From contig CAIUGQ010000719.1 of the NCBI GenBank assembly GCA_903898725.1, positions 1 to 17,272 of the forward strand: a stretch of 17,272 nucleotides of DNA. Reading direction: 5' to 3'. The position numbers and the translations under genes were made by a program. The first letter of the stretch is position 1; each line of letters begins with the position of its first letter. The DNA is from an uncultured Burkholderiales bacterium. Lineage in GTDB: Bacteria > Pseudomonadota > Gammaproteobacteria > Burkholderiales > Burkholderiaceae_E. Below the pieces are notes generated by a model. That model worked only from the letters and a program-made list of their open reading frames with translations, searched no databases and had not been told where the DNA came from. Positions 14,324-17,272 of this stretch are shown here, piece after piece.

Positions 14324-15103
14324 ATGGCGATCTTCACCACCCACCTGTTCTGGGCCTACGGCAGTCTGAGCCGGCTCGAGACGCTGTCGGTGCGCAGCTT
14401 CGTCGCCCAGGGCTATGCGCCGACCGTCTGGAGCTACGGCGACCTGCCGAACGCCCCCGCGGGCTGCACCGTGCGCGACGCCCGCGAGGTGCTGCCGGAG
14501 TCGGCGGTGTTCAAGAACAAGGCCGGCTCGTACGCGAGCTTCGCCGACCTGTTCCGCTACGAGCTGCTGCAGCGCTTCGGCGGGCTGTGGTCCGACACCG
14601 ACGTCATCGCCGTCGCACCGGCCTCGTCCCTGCCCGATGTGCCCTTCCTCGTCACCGAGCGGTGGCGGGACGGCAGCCCGATGAAGGCGGCCGTGAAGTC
14701 GCTGGCGCGCAAGGCGCTGGGCATCCAGCGCCCGCCGCGGATCAACAACAACGTGATCTTCGTGCCGCGGCCGCAGGAAGGCGACCTGATCGACCTCGCG
14801 CTCGCCTATGCGCGGCGCTTCCCCAAGGACCGCGTCGTGTGGTCCGAGCTCGGGCCCGAACTGCTGACGGCGATCGTGCGGATCCATGCGACCCATGAGT
14901 TCACGCTGCAGCCGCCGGCCTACGCGAACCCGATCCCGCACTGGGAATGTCCTGCCCGCCTGCTCGCGCCGAACGGCACGATGCCCGAGGGCACCGCGTT
15001 CCTGCACTGCTACAACGAGACCTGGCGCGAGGCGAAGATCGACAAGAACGCGCCCTTCCCGAAGGGCAGCCTGATGGCCGACCTGGCGGAGCGCTACCTC
15101 TAG
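14324..15103 (+). CDS. GT32-like glycosyltransferase (sugar-binding DXD family)
   Basis: 259 residues from ATG 14324; a longer frame from 14264 would run through the proposed promoter. SFADLFRYELLQRFGGLWSDTDVIA (residues 72-96, DXD at D91-D93) is the hallmark of the Gly_transf_sug/GT32 type enzymes related to capsular polysaccharide synthesis proteins and alpha-1,4-glycosyltransferases, which transfer sugar from a nucleotide-sugar using a metal bound by DXD. RINNNVIFVPRP and ELGPELLTAIV also fit. No signal peptide or membrane helix is visible, so it should act in the cytoplasm. It stands alone with no other glycan genes around, between a c-di-GMP gene and convergent secA, so the acceptor cannot be guessed. 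Its stop lies 22 bases from the secA stop, without an evident terminator. Confidence 0.85.
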   Translation: MAIFTTHLFWAYGSLSRLETLSVRSFVAQGYAPTVWSYGDLPNAPAGCTVRDAREVLPESAVFKNKAGSYASFADLFRYELLQRFGGLWSDTDVIAVAPASSLPDVPFLVTERWRDGSPMKAAVKSLARKALGIQRPPRINNNVIFVPRPQEGDLIDLALAYARRFPKDRVVWSELGPELLTAIVRIHATHEFTLQPPAYANPIPHWECPARLLAPNGTMPEGTAFLHCYNETWREAKIDKNAPFPKGSLMADLAERYL

Positions 15104-15125
15104 CCGACCGCGTGCGGCGGGGCGG

Positions 15126-17272
<2,147 letters not shown>

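Noticed and set aside
15104..15125. Possible bidirectional terminator between the convergent glycosyltransferase and secA
   Set aside because: Only a 4-bp repeat with a 2-base centre (15108-15117) is present; too small to form a stable hairpin.

Overview
The window is a stretch of very GC-rich chromosome (roughly 70% by eye) with dense, short-gapped genes. The run secA – argJ – DUF815 ATPase – mutT/thiE – yacG – zapD – coaE – pilD is the housekeeping cluster typical of Betaproteobacteria (Burkholderiales and relatives), so I infer a high-GC betaproteobacterium. The ZapD, SecA and PilD sequences fit this, but the genus cannot be fixed from the sequence alone.

Left part (1-4368, + strand): the C-terminal third of an arylsulfatase, followed at once by an exported HAD-family phosphatase. 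Next comes a two-component pair: a histidine kinase with a periplasmic ABC-substrate-binding-like sensor, and a FixJ/NarL response regulator, joined by an ATGA overlap. These genes occupy the place where pilC and pilB often lie beside pilD.

Middle (4507-10407): the housekeeping cluster. On the + strand are pilD (prepilin peptidase), coaE (last step of CoA synthesis), zapD (FtsZ bundling) and yacG (gyrase inhibitor). They converge, with stop codons touching, on minus-strand argJ (arginine synthesis), a DUF815 AAA+ ATPase with a histone-H1-like Lys/Ala tail, and a Nudix-ThiE fusion.

Right part (10499-17272): an insert of three genes lies between argJ and secA, which are commonly neighbours in this group. 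An RsbQ/KAI2-type alpha/beta hydrolase (minus) is divergent from a PAS-GAF-PAS-GGDEF-EAL c-di-GMP enzyme (+), across a 234-bp region holding a perfect 17-bp inverted repeat. A GT32-like glycosyltransferase (+) follows. SecA (minus, without its first ~213 residues) runs off the right edge.

The most interesting lead is the divergent hydrolase/PAS-GGDEF-EAL pair. RsbQ in Bacillus works by controlling a PAS-domain partner, and plant KAI2/D14 are hormone receptors of the same fold, so this locus may be a small-molecule-sensing c-di-GMP switch. No stretch over 300 bases lacks a gene. No tRNA, rRNA, CRISPR array or insertion sequence was recognised.
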